From Chaunax sp. Z400 (Eukaryota > Chordata > Actinopteri > Lophiiformes > Chaunacidae): 64,000 nt of DNA. Numbering within the stretch: the first letter of the stretch is position 1; every line of letters begins with the position of its first letter. The translations under genes and the position numbers were made by a program. The stretch is taken from positions 16,997,408 through 17,061,407 of the forward strand of contig CM075192.1 of NCBI GenBank assembly GCA_037577475.1, written 5' to 3'. This document shows positions 1-13,999 of this stretch, piece by piece. Below the pieces are notes generated by a model. That model ran no database searches. It was not told the origin of the DNA and worked only from the letters and a program-made list of their open reading frames with translations.

Positions 1-2460
1 ATTGGGCAAATATGAACTAGTCTTGAATATTGAGAATTAAACTGGTACTGCTCTTAATATGATATTATGATAATTATATATAATGTCAATAATCATATAT
101 TAATTAGATATGTATAATAAATCTGTTAACTTTTCTCAATTCAAACGATGATAGAAGGCCACCTCTCGAATTGAACACACAAGGACACATGCTCTGAAAA
201 TGTATGGGAGGCGCAGCTCATGGAGTTGAAGATGACAGGAGGCATTAATGTCATCTGAAGTTGTGTCATGTGTGTTCTGATAATTCTAAGGTGAAATCAA
301 TCAAATCAATTGTATACCATGTAGCAAAAACATGACCCATGGTTTGGACCTTCAGGTGTGAAATCACTCCGAGACACATAACCAGTTAAACTACACACTA
401 CTCTCCCACTGTATTTTGTGTACATAATTAAAATGAATGCAGTCCAACAACAGTCCTGCACTTCTTGAAGGTTATAAAGTTCACTTTCATTATTTGAATT
501 TTGTTACACTGAGTGGTCTTTGGTCCTCTCCATCAAAAGCCCTTCTTTTTTTTTTACAGAGATCGCCTGATAGCATCAAAACAAAGACCCTTCTCTACAC
601 TGCCTTGTTTATTTACCAAAAACCCCAACATAACGTCACCACAGTGTGTCATTTTCAGATCGCATGCTGGTGATCCAAAAGCGAGAGGCATGAGTTATGA
701 CACAGCAGCGTCAGCGTCTAGCATGGTGTTTTGCATATGCGTCATGCAGCACTTTGTAAACAACAAAAATAACATGGCAACAACTATCATTTTACCATCC
801 CTGTTACATGGTGGCTGATCTCGTCCTCTGCTTGGACAGTAAGAAGCTCCCTGACCTCGCATTGTCTCCCACCTATGAAGGTTGATTTTCTTCTTCTGCT
901 AACTGCTACTAAATGTCTCATTTATGGGTTGCTGCTCGGACATCTGATGGAGGATTATGAGAATGCGCCAATCATGAAGATTTACCTGCCAGGTCTTCTG
1001 AATGAGTTCAACAAAAGACTTGACCCCCGATGTCTCAGCCTCCTCTAGTCGCCATAGAGGATTCCCAGTCTTAAAATGAATCACAACTTCTTTTTTGTTG
1101 CTGCCAGCAACCCATTTGTTGAGGATTGTTGAGTTTATTTTATTAATTAAATATGTCACTTTACAAAGACATACTGTAATAGTATATGAATAAATCTATA
1201 AGAGACTGAATGATTGAAGTGAAGACTTTATTAATTACATTCATTCATACCAGTCACGAAACAGAACAGAATAAAAACAGAATAAAAAGCATGAGTAACT
1301 TGTCTTGTCAAATAATGAGCCTGCAGTGATTGTTGAAAAGTGTGTTTTAAAAGTTGTTTATGATTTCTAATGAATGATTTTGAAGTGATTTCAATCTAAT
1401 TAGTAACATAATTATAAATCATTTATACATCCTTTATAAGGGTAGTGTTATGATAAAGTGGTACAGACATTTTTCACCATAAGTGTGATGGAGGAGCAGC
1501 TGACTGACTCAATCCCAATAGATTCCTCATTCTCTGTTCACTGTTGTAGTTGGTGAAGCCCCACCTCACACAGCTGTGTCAAGACAGATGAGAGACAATA
1601 CTGCCACCTTCAAAATAAAAGTATATATTTATAAGCATGGAGACAAATTCGATTCAAGCGCTAAAAAAAAATGTATCACATACAACTACTGTCCAGATAA
1701 AAATATATTGATTAAAGGTTTGTTTGTTATGCACAAGTCAAATTGGATAGAAAACAGCTGCTACACTCATTAGACCACATTCCAGCTGCTGACGTCACAG
1801 CAGGTGTTTTCCATCAGCAGGTGAGGACAATAGAAACGGTGAGTTAACTAATTTGGGTGTGGCAAGGACTAAAACGTGCTTAAGGTTTTTGCTCATTTAG
1901 AAAGCAGGCTCTTAAATTATTATTATTAATATTATTATTTGCATTTTTTTTGTTTTGTTTACAATACATGTCAGACTCTGGCTGTGGCTTACTGAACGTG
2001 GCAATAACATTTTTCCTACATGTTTTCTGGTGTACATTGAGCTTTAAAGCTTCATATGGCCACCAGCATGAATATGAAGACTTTTCATAGATATCTCATG
2101 TGTCTTTATTTGGCTATAGTTGTTTGTGGATGCTCTCCATACTCTGCTTGTTGCACCCACTGAATGGTTAAAAAAGCCATCTAACTTATGCTTCTAGATT
2201 ACATATGCCAAAGATACCAGATATAGGAAAATAAGGAATTTGTACGTAGCCTGAAATATTATTAATGCTTGCTGATCTCCTTCCAGGATTACTTTTTTTC
2301 TTTTTTCTTTCTTTTAAACTTTTAATCTGTCTGCATAAATATCTTCCAGGATTACTTAAACAAGCTTTCAAAATGTTATTTTACTTTGAAAATTTTTACC
2401 AGAAGAGGTATTTTTAGTCCGACAGGCTTGACAGATCCGAGGAGGCCAAATGCGTGTAAA
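1..2460. other. no recognised gene; AT-rich flank upstream of rcsd1
   Basis: I see no coding exon that I can assign. The sequence is AT-rich with short homopolymers, including an A run near 1663-1671 and a T-rich patch near 1937-1960. Short open frames on both strands (for example 437-818 plus and 899-1159 minus) show no recognisable domain, no codon signature and no convincing splice context. The segment is probably intergenic DNA with old repeat remnants. Confidence 0.5.
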
Positions 2461-2494
2461 AGTTGACCACTCCTCCTCCTCGTGAGGCTGATTT

Positions 2495-2658
2495 GGCTCC
2501 AGATATAAACACAGTACTCCTCTCTGTCCTTTGCTGCGCTCCTCAGTCTCCTCTCCTCTCCTCTCAACTAGCAGGCAGTTTGTTCCAACAAACCAAAAAA
2601 CAGAAAAACAAAACAAAAACAAAAACAGGAGGAGACGGTCTCTGGCACATTCTCCAGG
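2495..2658 (+). promoter_or_regulatory. rcsd1: putative promoter and 5' UTR of rcsd1
   Basis: A TATA-like string (gatataaac) lies at about 2502-2510, roughly 150 bases before the first codon. It is followed by a CT-rich leader (about 2518-2570) and an A-rich stretch. The initiator context is ccaggATGG. This fits a TATA-containing promoter with a short 5' UTR. The transcription start is inferred, not seen. Confidence 0.4.
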
Positions 2659-5600
2659 ATGGAGGTAAAAAAGCATATGACTCTTACCTTACTCATCTGT
2701 TGTTGTCTGTTCTTATCAGCTGTTTTTTAATGTGGTTAAGTGTTAGGTTTAAATTGAACATCACATCATGGGACCTCAGTTAGAGACTTTTCGGTATTTT
2801 TAATGGTCTGTGTTATAAGTGTAATATTTCTGGAGGAACTTGGGCTTACAAACAATAACAATAATAGAATTTTGCATTTGCATTAATATACATATGAAAC
2901 ATGATATGCCCGTGAATTTGCATCACTCTAAAAGTTTTTAAAAAAAGAAGTATTTAGCTAATAGTAAATACGTAATATTAATGAGTGCACTTCTCTGTCC
3001 TTCCCAAGGGTGTAGTTGTTCTGTTATTAATCGAGACACACACACACACAAAATGCAGTGACCGTGGCTTGTATGTTTGTGCTTCAGGCTGATATGCTTT
3101 CAAACTAACGACTTTATAACAAGTGACGCTGTGAGAGGAAGGAAATGGAGCTGACAGAACATCTCTCATGAGGCACTGTTTGTGTGTCGCGATGAATATG
3201 TTGAGTAAACGCCATTTAGTTGATTTTCTTTTCACTGCAATCCTGCATATTGCCTTTACGTCTGAATTGCCCTCAGCGGACAAGCCATGCTTTTCCCTTC
3301 TCAGGCCAACTGTCCTTTTACCCTCTTGCACTGGAGCTGTAGAATAGCATGCAGAAAACATGTGTGTCTTTATGGCATAGGATGCCTGTCCGAGTCTTTC
3401 CTCCAATGTTTTTCCTGCAGGGTTTGCTCGCAGGTTTGTGGCCTCCTCCCTACAAAACAAGGCATTCCCTCAGACCTCTAACTTCGTCTCAAGTATTTAA
3501 TGTCATGTGGTGAATAGGAAGAGAAACTCCCATTTTCCTCCCCACAAGCACGTGAGTGAGAACATTAGTTAACTACTACAAAAATAGTCCCATATGCTTA
3601 CACCACTTGAACTTATAGGGCAGATGTGCTATAGGCCAGTTCATCTTAGATTTAAAACCTCCCCCAAACATGGAAAAGATGAAAGAAAGAAATGTTTTTT
3701 CCCCCCACTGAAATATTTACTTAAGGATCAGGAAAAAGAACCCTGAACCTGCATATTAGAAACTTAACAGTGAGATGGAAAAGCAGATTCAAATACTGTT
3801 GATGGATGAAGCCTCACAATGTCACTGTATGTCTGTGTCTAGCAAGTCATCATTTATGTTTTGCTCTCGCTATGCTGAAGATTTGAGACCTGAAACGGAT
3901 GTTAGTAGTTTGGGATGGGATGTCTTTATCAGCCACCTGAGGTTTTTTTGTTTCATATTTTGCATGCTGCGTTTCGGTTTAAAGCATCTGTAAACAAGTG
4001 TTGAACTACGCTGTGGATTCAGACTCACACCCGTTGTCGTTTAAACTGCTTCAGCTCTGCACTTTGATGACATCACATTAGTTTAAAGTCTAGATGTAGG
4101 AAAGATCTGTTCATGTTCACCAACAGTGATTTACACCAACTGCCTCAAAAGCAAGCCTTAAGGGGAGATGAACGCATGGAAAGTCTTTAAGTTTCCTGTT
4201 TTCCCATGTTGGAATGACGATCTATTAACTACATAATCTGGAAATTTACTTGAATGTGTGTGCACGCACCTGAGGATTTGTACTGTGCATGTCGGGTTAT
4301 GGGTTGGGGAGGCGGTTTTTCTTTTGATGGAAAAAGCAAAACCACAGCTAGAGGAGTGAGTATTTGGGATTGCCCTGCCAACCATATGGTGTGCACATTT
4401 ATTATGTAATCTATAGTAAAGTTAAGAGACCAATAACACAGGACCTCAGGCTGTACCAGCCAGACATTTGCTAATGTGTTAGTTTTTACCCATGAATCTT
4501 TCCCTTACTACATATACTACAACTAACACTTGTTCTACAGTCACTGCCTCTAGAATCGGTATACAGTCCAGAGTACTGCAACGTCTTCTGAAGCTTTGTG
4601 TGATTATGACACTGTGTAAACGCAGCATAAATGGTTTACTCTGTCTTATATATATTATATATATATATTGATATAAAACAGACCCCCAAGGAAAGTCTGC
4701 AAAACTTGTCCCCCACTTTGCTGTTCTGGTTGGATCTCTGTTCAGATCCCATTGCTATAATAGCAAAATGCCCACTGATGCATTGTAATTTGGGATTTTG
4801 TGCGATTTAAATACCATTGAAAACAGAATACAATGGCAGAACATGCAAAGTTTTTGCAAAGATCTTCATATTAATTTTAATAGTAGTTACTGCAGTTTGA
4901 CTTTACTGTTTCATAATATATTCTGTTTCCCCAGTGACAACAGTAACTAGTTTGGGCCATAATTAGCTGTTGTTGCCATGTGACTGTATAGGACCTCATG
5001 AGAACTGAAACTGCTAACTCAAAATAAGTAGCTCTCAAACTTTCCTCAAACTGAATCGTTTAAATTGACTGCAGAAGATGTATGATTGCCTGAAGTTACT
5101 CTAAAACATGATTATAAAAATGTCATGGTTGTATTGTTGTGTTGAAATGTTTTAGTCTCTGGTTTATTGCATTTATTTACATCCCCATGCTGACTCCTGT
5201 AGTAATTGCATGGAAGCTTGGCTCATTGAAGGATATTTGTACCTTTATGACCAATCAAATGGTTCATAAAGCCTCATGGCTGCTTTGGCTGCTTTTAATT
5301 TTCAGAGCAGTTGTTGTTCTTTCCTTAAACACTGTTATTATGTGCTGCCATTATAGGCCCCTCAAACGCCACATACACTAATGTGTTTTTCTCTGAGTCC
5401 TATTATCTGGGATGAGATTGTGCCAGGCCCTGACTTTCAGTCTGGAGCAGTGTGTGGGCCTGAGAGATAGCCAGGGTGGGAACTGCAGCAAAGATATTGA
5501 GGAGGACATTGTAATCTGTAAAAGAAAACAGGCTGTTAGCTTTAAGGAAGTTATGTCATGATACCCAGACTCTGTGGAATTCCTTGAAATATGGAAGCTG

Positions 5601-8600
5601 ATTTCAGGTTTTCACTCAAACTCTTACTCCGTTTAGTTGTTCCAGACATGTTTTTGAAACCTGAGAAGTACTTGAGGAAGTAATTGCCATCAAAGCTGGC
5701 TTGGTTTGAACAGAGTTGGGCTTTAAGCTGTCTTGGACATCTGCAAACATGGTGAATTTAGTAAGTATAAAGTTTAAGCATGTGAGTTACATGCCGACTG
5801 GTTTTGAGAACAGTGAGACAGAGGATGTGGAAACTTGCACCTCCTCAACCACCTTCTTTTCTGTCTTTGGCACATGATCTGTATTTCTGTTTTTGGCAGA
5901 AAGGACTCCAAACTTAAAATGTGCTCCAAACTGCTTGTAATTTTCAAGGGCCAAGTAAATATACAGAAAACAATCTCTGTCTGTCTGTCTTTCTGTCTGT
6001 ATGTCCTCTTGAGAAAAGTCAATCAGATCTACTTGCAGTTTTGGGGACCGAATGACGAAGAGCGCTCTAAAACAACACTGGGGTGTGGGGTTCAGGGATG
6101 CACTCTACCCAGTGAGATAAACACAAGACAAGACAAGACAAGACAAGAGCTAGAATCAAATTTGATAGCTTATCATATATGTAACTTTTATACTGTATAT
6201 ATCGTATGTAAACTCATAATCTGCAAAATACCCAGTAATTCGATATGTTAGATAAATTGAGTAAATGTACGTGGTCACTTTCCACCTCTGAATCTATCAG
6301 CAGGCACTACCCCCTGTGTGAAGACCACGACCCTTCGAATACAGTGTGTCACTCCTTATTCCTATAAAGCAGCAGAATATTGCATCCTAAAATATGCAAT
6401 GCTCCACGTCTGCCATACCCTTTTGGCACTAGATCTCTACAGAAACTACACACTGTAATATTGCAGTGGGGAAGGTGCAGGGCTTCACTGAATGAAATCA
6501 TCCTACGGTATGTCTGTGCTACTTAGCCTCCACCTCAACCATCTGATCCTCTGTCCAGATGGTCTTTGTTGTTGTGATTGCTGGATCAGAGTGGACGGGA
6601 ATACCAGAACACCATGTAGAATCCCCAACAGATGCTTTTGGAGGAAATATTGTCTGCAATGAACTTTTTGGAATCATTCACTCCACAACACCATGCTTTC
6701 TCATTGCACAACAGCTCAGATTATCTAATCAGGCCACTGGAGTTATCATATTGAAATATCATGGTACATTCCCATGACATCTGTTAACATATCTTCTTAA
6801 CTTCCATGTCAAATTGCAATTTAATTGCACGCCTTAATAGCTGGGGTCTTGAATCATTAGTTGTGTCATTTATCACATGAAATCATCTGGATATTATTTC
6901 CCTTCTCTCTAGATGCTTATTGTGTTATTTAATATTTGTTTCCCCCACCCTACAGCACTAGACTGTGTCTGCAGCACCACCCATTTCCCTTATGACAGGG
7001 GTAGCAATTGCTTGTAGATGAGTGTGTCTATTTAGCTCATTGCTCCGATTGAGGGCCTTTCCAGTGTGCTTCTACACACGCAATGCATATGAAGACACAT
7101 AAACACGCTGCCAGTGAGGGCAGTGGAAAAGTGAGATATTCAGATGATGTCCAGGCCAAAAACACATCATGTTTTCCTGGAAAAGGGCGAGCAAGAAGGT
7201 GGCTGTCTGCTCTCTTACCACCAACAAGTGTAGGCAGAAGGGGAGCAGCTCGCTGGGGTTTTCCCCTCCAAGGCAGAACATGCTGACTTATGAAAACAAA
7301 GTCTGCAGGCTCAAGCTGAAGCCTTTGCGCTTGGTGATGTTAATAAAAAGATCTTGCTGAACATCTGTGCTTTGGTGGGCTTTACTTGTGGGGCTCACTA
7401 GAAAGAGCTTAGGAGGATTGAAAAAAAAACAAACAGAACGAGTTAAAGGCCCTGAGCCAGACATCATCTTAATCAGATCCATGGTAGATTACATGGCCGC
7501 TGCTCTCTGACCACCGCTGTTATATCAAGCAGATATATTGGGATTTACTCATGTGCTTCTTCTCCCTTGCCTCTGGAACTAGAAGCATCAGGAACAGACA
7601 ATAGCAGGCTTTGTGTGATCTGTTTGTCTCCGTGTTCTCATTCCACATCTGTTGATCATACAGTAAACCTCGTGTCTCCATCCACTGCTTGGAAATTAAG
7701 ACACTGGTGGGGATTAACCTATACTGATCCAAACAAAGCTCACGGAGGATGCGTACACTTTTTCTGCAACACTCTGCCTCACATTCACCCAGAGAAGTCT
7801 TCTGTAGGAGACAGCTGCTTACGTCCTTTGACGCTCATTTTATTAGGGCTGGGTGATATGATGATGTATACCACAGGATCATAGAGGATATACCCATACC
7901 GAAGTATCAATCTTTGCTTTATGGTAGTATTTTGGTTTATAAAATTGGTCCGTCAGTGTGATATTTAGAGACTAGACTGTCCATGGCACCTTCTGTACAG
8001 AGACTCCATGAGTTCTTTAAGGAGGAGAAACTACCTAAGAAAAGATTTGTTATACAAGCGTTGCCACATTGCATGCACTTTTCCCAACCCATGGATTCAA
8101 GCAAGAAAATGATTTCATTAATGACAATTGTTTGCTATTTAATAATCAAAAAGCTGTTGACTTTTTGAAGTAAAAATATTTTTGATAATGGGCCGTTGAA
8201 TGCTGTGGAGTGTAAGTGGGAAGCAAGCATCTGACGGAGTTTCTAGGGAGTCCGTCTAGAAATAGCTTGTTTCTTTTGAGTGTAGACCCAGGCCCGTTTT
8301 TGGAAAAAGCTTAATCACATGGGTAAGGCACTGCTTTAAGTAGCTTTTTTTTTTCATCGTTTCCTTGTTTAGTCATGCTCAATTGCACTGTGCGCTAGAT
8401 CACAGTATGTTTCAGATGTGGTCGAGCATATTCAGGGGCACTCTCTCAGGGGCTGAGGGGTTACAGAGCAGAGCTGTGATCCAGGCTGCCTACACAGCTC
8501 TGGGGCTTTTTCCCAGGCGTAGAGCCCCAGAAATAGTTTTCCCTGATCTCTGCTGCAGTGAACCAAAGTTTCCCACTCTTCCACTCAGATTGGGGTCCCT

Positions 8601-11600
8601 GCTGAGTTAGCTGATAACTAACGGAAGGCCTTGTACGGCTCACTGAAATAATGTTTCTTTTGTCATCTCATTAAAACAGTTGGTGAAATCGTTCGCAGTT
8701 TAGCTGAGGGCAGTGCTTTTGCAATGACATTTTCAAAAAGACAGACAGGAAAGTTATTAAATTAAGAGTCAGTTCAAGATCAGTACTTATTTTTTTGTAA
8801 AAGGCTGCTGACATTCATTAAAGTCTCTTATTTAAATCATGGCAGATAAAAAGCTTAGAACAAAATATATGTATTTTTAAGAAATAGTGGATGTTTTGAT
8901 GTTGGTCATATATTCCTATAACAATATTACTGTCACCTCATACTGTATGCAAGGTTAGTATACTTTAATTCAGGGAGGTATTTGCATTGCCTGATTTTCT
9001 TTCTATATGAAGAAGCTCATTAACGATAAGAGCTTACTGTGAAAGAAGAAGACACATGGAAGAATATTAATGGATCTGAAATAACCTCTAAAACTATAGC
9101 TGTTGAATAGCTAATGCTGCTGAAGCTTCATATAGATCTCACACGTTATTTAAGTCAAATTTTCCAGTAGCTCATCCTTTCTAAAATAATGAAAAATATG
9201 GCAAATAGTATTTGTTGAACATGAGCAATTTCTTTCTCAAAATTACCAGTAAAAATGCTGCGGTAATCCTCAACATATAAAGAGAAATTTGACATTTTTA
9301 CTCCAAATTTACTTTCTAAAGTAATTGTTATGTCTTAGAGTAACTTGGAAGACACAAAAAGAAATGTTTGATTGTGTAGCATGTTTAAAGGGGCTGGCAG
9401 ACATTCCTCCTGTGTGTCATTTAAATGTGGCACTAAAGATGAACTAAAGCTGAGCTGAAATGTTGATTTTGTTCACTCAAAACATCTCAGCAGTGATTTA
9501 AACAAAGACACACTTCCTTTGCCTGCACTGGAGTTTGAGCTGTGAAGGAGGCGTTTGTTTTTGAAAGACAGGAAAGAGTTAAACAATTAGAACTTATACA
9601 ATAATGGTGTGGAAGGTGGGTGGTCCTTCATGATTACTATTTATCCCGGATGAGAAAAAAGAGCTCAGGAAAAGGGTTGGGATATGGATTGGGACTCAAA
9701 GGTGGTGCCGACACAGTGCAGGACTAGCTGATGTTGTAATACATTTGGGTGGAGGGAGCAAAGAGGTGAGGTCATGGTGAGAACAAGGGGAAAAATGAAA
9801 ATGAAGTGTGTGATTAAAATGTGGAATGTGTGTAAAGCTTGGGAGAACCATGTTTCCATGGGCTACGGCTCAAACTGTGCAAAGAGGGAGGGAACTGAGA
9901 GAGCACACCCAGGAAATGTGACAGAACTGGCAGCTGTGAGGAGAGTCATGAGCTTTTTAGTGGTCAATAAAAGTATAATGGAGATGAGATGTAGTATGAA
10001 AGCCAAAAACAGAAAGGGAGGAGCACCAGAGGCAATGACCGTACAAGACAAATCTTTAACATGACATGAGGAGTAAAAATGTGCACAGTCCTCCTGCACA
10101 GCTCAGGCTGCTTCATGATGTAAACAAATGTCTGGACCCATTCACAGTCCATAGGCTTCGCACAAAAATGACTAGAAACTGAAAACAAAGCAATACTGGT
10201 GGGTTGTTTTCAAGTCTTACATTTGAGCACATTCCAGCCCACAGCCATCAGCCAATTTATCACTTAGGCCACAGATACGTGGAGTGAGTTAATGGTCATC
10301 AAAAGGAAAGTGCAGAGGAGGGAAGTTTAGCAATCAGCTTGGGACTAGTGGGAGAGTCTGAAAGTAAAGGGGCCAAGAAGTGATAACAGTGTAAGCCTGC
10401 AAAGGACAGGTCCCTCCTGTCACAGGCTGCAGCGTGATGTTAAACAGCTGTGGAGAGAGAGGGGCTCACTTTCTGTGTCGTAACACACAAAATAGACTCT
10501 TTAGCAGGAGCAAAGATGACCTCCTTCAAGCACAGCAGTGAACTCAACACGCTGGTCGAGTAGTTTTTTTGTTTTTGTTTGCTCATTCGCCCTCAACTCG
10601 TCTGCAAGGAAGTGAAACATGTTCTTTATCTTAAAACATCCTCCAAACAGCTCAACCATCATTGGCTCTCTGCAGGTGTCATCATCAATGACAATGTATT
10701 GTTGATTTAGCTTGCTTTGTTTGGAAAGTCACTGCCCTAAGTAAAATTATTCAGTGTTCATAAGGTCATAAGGTGGTGATGTCATAGTGCAGGTCCAGTG
10801 TGCAAGGATGAAAGTTGGGATGTCAAATATTATGTTAATTTTAAATCCATATAGATGCACAGGTTTTTATCATCGCTTGTTTTGTGTGATAATTGCGGAA
10901 TGATCACTAATCTTTGGCGTTAATTTTTAGTTCTGTTAGAATCAATAAAAAAACTTCAGCCTCAGTCAGTGCATTAATATTTTTTCAAACCATATGAGCA
11001 GAGGCTCTAATTAGATCCCAGGACTCCCAAAGTGTCTCTATGAATGTATGAACTTTGGCAGTTTGAATCAAGGAAGTGAAAAAACCAAAGTCACATAGAA
11101 TCCTTCAATTTGAAGGCTGGTTCACATTTATATTTTACATATAATGTCTTCAGCAGTAATGCCTTTTACTCACGAGAGGCCATATAGAATTTTAAAAAAC
11201 ATATCGACATTATTAACATAAAGTATTTGTCATTGTTTTGATTCCCACAAGGATTCTCCATCCAAGCTATCTGTGGCTGAGCTGGCTGGAAGGTTCAAAG
11301 GTCATATTCTCCCCATGCCCACCTCAAATGATGAGGTATTTGCATTTTATAGCAGTTTCCATGCAAAAATATTCAAAATCAAGTGTTTAGCATGCTATAA
11401 GAATAGGACTCTGTATAATGTACAGATTTGTTTTGAGTGAATGCATATGAGCTGCTTGTGATTTCGTTTACAAGTCCTCCAACTTTTGGTTTGTAGCTGC
11501 CTTTTCGAAGAAGACCTCCGTGTTCCCTGAAGTTGCAACATCGAAATGATGATGAAGAATCGGATGTAAGTAATTTTGTTCCAACCAACGTGCTACAAAT

Positions 11601-13999
11601 CTGTCTTCTTGACACAGGAGGTAATATACCTGGATTTGTGTCATTTTATTTATTTAATGTTATTTAATATGGATTTATGTTTAGTTTAGTTAATATTTAA
11701 AGGGACGGTACACATAATAAAAACATGTCCCATGTTTAAAATTTTCTGAATATGTTTATTAACTTTTGCCTGTCTATGTTCTCTTGCAGAAAACTATTGC
11801 CTCCCCAAATCCTTTTAAAATCAAGATGAAAAACTCCCCCATCATTGAGAAACTTCAGGTAAATGCACCTTTTAACAGTTTTTAGTGAGGGAAATGGGAA
11901 AATGTGCATCAGCCTCACCAATGCAGGCAGGAGTCATCAGGGATTTGGATTGTCATGAGATTGAGATATTTAAAGCCTTACTGCCACCCACTGTTCATTT
12001 GACACTGGTGCCTGAGCTGCCTGCATGCTGAGAAAAAAGGGGGAGGGGCTTGTCCCTGATGCCACAATTGGCTCAGATTAATGAGCTAATGGGATCATGG
12101 GCCACCCAGCCACTGGTGAGGCTCTAACTGGCCCCCATCGTTCCTTTAGACACGGCGGGCAGCCATGGGACAAAAGGGCTGTCGTTTCTCCCTCTTCTTC
12201 TTCTCCCCAGTGGAGGTAGGATAATGTCATCTAAACTTGAACAGTATCTTAGGGACAAACTTTTTATGTTCTTAGATCTCAGAGGAAATAATGGCAGGTG
12301 CTGTTTCTGACCATTAAACAGGAATGGCAGGATGGAAGTATACCGGTATAATATGTATGATAGTGTTCAATATACATTTTTCAAACACAGTCACACATTT
12401 GAAGGAGGAATGATCTCTGTTTTCCCTGAATAGTAACCATATACCCATGATGGAAGTAACATCATGTTGTTTCAAGTTTGTGTCAAAAGAAACTCTTAAG
12501 TTGAATTTAACCTGTGTCACCCCCTGAAACAATCACTGTTTTTACTCTCATTTTAGGCTTGTAGTATATGGATTTTGAAAAGTGCTACATAAATAAATTA
12601 AGACAATTGTTTTACATTAAATTTTCATTAGGACAAAATGTTCTTAAGAGATTCTAGTCTCCAGGCTTCATGATCTTCCTCCCCCCTTGCAGGCCAATCT
12701 TGCTCTGTCACCCACTGCTCTACTGCCTTCACCCAAGAGTCCTGAGGTGAAGCTCGAACCGGCACCATTGTCCCCCACCACACCCTGCAGCCCGCTGAGC
12801 CCCACCCTGGGGCCCTCACATCTGTCCAGTGAAGAGGAGGATCCTGTCAGCTTCAGCAGTCCTCCTGAAGCCACAACGCTGCCGAGCTTCAACAAGGTAA
12901 ACATATGAACACATGCAAGGCTGCACAATAACGTGACAATCTCTAGGACAAATACATCTGATCTATCTGTTACAGCATCTCTTCGTAAGGCAGTGTGGTA
13001 TGACTGAGTGTCATGTTGATGAGTGTGACTTTCAGAGCTACAAATTTCCCCCTAGATCATCTGTAATCTAGATCATCTGTAATCTAGATCATCTTTAATC
13101 TAGATAATTGTTATTATATGTGTGAGGGTTTTTATACAAGCGCTCTGAGACATACATGAGCTGCTGTCACATTGAGGACCCTGTGTTTCTCACGCTATTC
13201 GCTGAGTGAGCTGTGACGTCACAGTCGGACACGTGGCCCACATCCTTGACGTGTTTCTCAGAGGGTGCATCTTCTGTTTAAGCAGGCCTTGGATAAGCTG
13301 GAGTAAGATGCCCCTTTAGTGTATGAGTGCTGCTGCAAGGGGGATTGAAGGTGTAATCCCCTTGGCCTAGTTAGAGTCCCTAGGCACCATTTTATGCAGT
13401 GCTCTCACACATATACTAATTAAACTTGGATTGTTACCAGAATGAATGTAGAATGTAGATTCAACATCTTATAAATCTAAATTGCCTAGATTTAAAAAAA
13501 AAATTTGTTTAAAAACATGATCTAAATTCCCTGCTGGCTCTTTCCCATGTTTTTCACACAGACTCGTGCACGACTATCCCTCAAGAGGCGCCCGCCTTCA
13601 AGACAGCACAGGAGGTCAGCTGGAGAAGAGGTGAGAAGCGCTCTGTCACCATGTGAACAGTACAGCTCAAAAGAAAATTGGGATAAGGACCAGGTGTCGG
13701 AAAGCCCAGCAGAGGAGGTCGCATATGGACAGCCAGCCATTCTTAAAGAAGCTGAAGAGAAGGACAGGGACTGTGAAATACCAGAGGATGAGTTAGCAAA
13801 GAGTGGCGCTGACAGCCGGAGAGATCCGGAGGAGGAGGAGCAGGAAGCGGAACCAACCCAGAGCTTGGAGACTTCGGAGGAGGAACAGCAGCCTTCGGAG
13901 CCTTGCCCTGCCAAGCAGATAGAGGGTGATGTTAAGACAGGAGAGGAGCAAGGGGAGATGGCTCAGGGGAAACATCAAGGAGGAAATGACCAGATGTGA
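2659..13999 (+). CDS. rcsd1: RCSD1 / CapZ-interacting protein (CapZIP), 6 coding exons
   Basis: CapZIP binds the CapZ actin-capping heterodimer and is a stress-kinase substrate in muscle and immune cells. Exons read: 2659-2664 (only Met-Glu), 11252-11335, 11497-11565, 11790-11858, 12693-12896, 13562-13999. All junctions are GT-AG and phase 0, giving a protein of about 289 residues. Landmarks in order match human RCSD1: SVAELAGRFKG, RRRPPCSL, FKIKMKNSPIIEKLQ followed by ANLALSPTALLPSPKSP, then DPVSF-PPE. The capping-protein-interaction motif is split over exons 5 and 6 (FNK / TRARLSLKRRPPSR). The acidic, Glu-rich tail ends DQM, as the human tail ends in TKM. Human RCSD1 is about 416 residues, so the disordered acidic tail is shorter here. 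The two-codon first exon is inferred from ATGGAG-GT and the human MEE start, so it is the least certain part. Confidence 0.9.
2665..11251 (+). other. rcsd1 intron 1 (8.6 kb), no other gene seen
   Basis: This long first intron holds no exon I can support. Open frames on both strands (such as 2978-3460 minus, 5835-6251 plus, 9774-10064 plus) show no domain. Visible contents are an AT dinucleotide stretch near 4648-4670, CTGT repeats near 5980-6000, an ACAAG pentanucleotide array near 6123-6148, and a 'gggctgggtgatatg' start near 7847 that resembles a common fish interspersed repeat. Regulatory elements could be present but cannot be called from one sequence. Confidence 0.5.
6123..6148. repeat. 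pentanucleotide microsatellite (ACAAG)5
   Basis: Five perfect tandem copies of acaag in rcsd1 intron 1. It is a simple repeat, probably length-polymorphic. Confidence 0.9.
12150..12215 (+). other. possible in-frame cassette exon of rcsd1 (22 codons)
   Basis: Between exons 4 and 5 a pyrimidine-rich acceptor (ttcctttag) is followed by 66 open bases and a gag-GTAGG donor. The length is a multiple of three and both neighbouring junctions are phase 0, so inclusion would keep the frame. The encoded peptide (TRRAAMGQKGC... ending in a Phe run and SPVE) has no counterpart in human RCSD1, where KLQ runs straight into ANL. It may be chance; transcript data would decide. Confidence 0.25.
13052..13108. 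repeat. 16-bp minisatellite, about 3.5 copies
   Basis: The unit ctagatcatctgtaat is repeated three times with one base change, plus a partial fourth copy, in rcsd1 intron 5. Confidence 0.85.

Noticed and set aside
899..1159. 86-codon minus-strand frame, considered as a transposase fragment
   Set aside because: No DDE or other motif that I can name; terminal repeats not found.
2978..3460. 160-codon open frame on the minus strand
   Set aside because: No domain, no splice support and a CA-repeat-encoded Cys/Val run near the end; it lies in rcsd1 intron 1.
13522..13914. 130-codon minus-strand frame opposite rcsd1 exon 6
   Set aside because: Ser/Leu-rich antisense shadow of the acidic coding exon.
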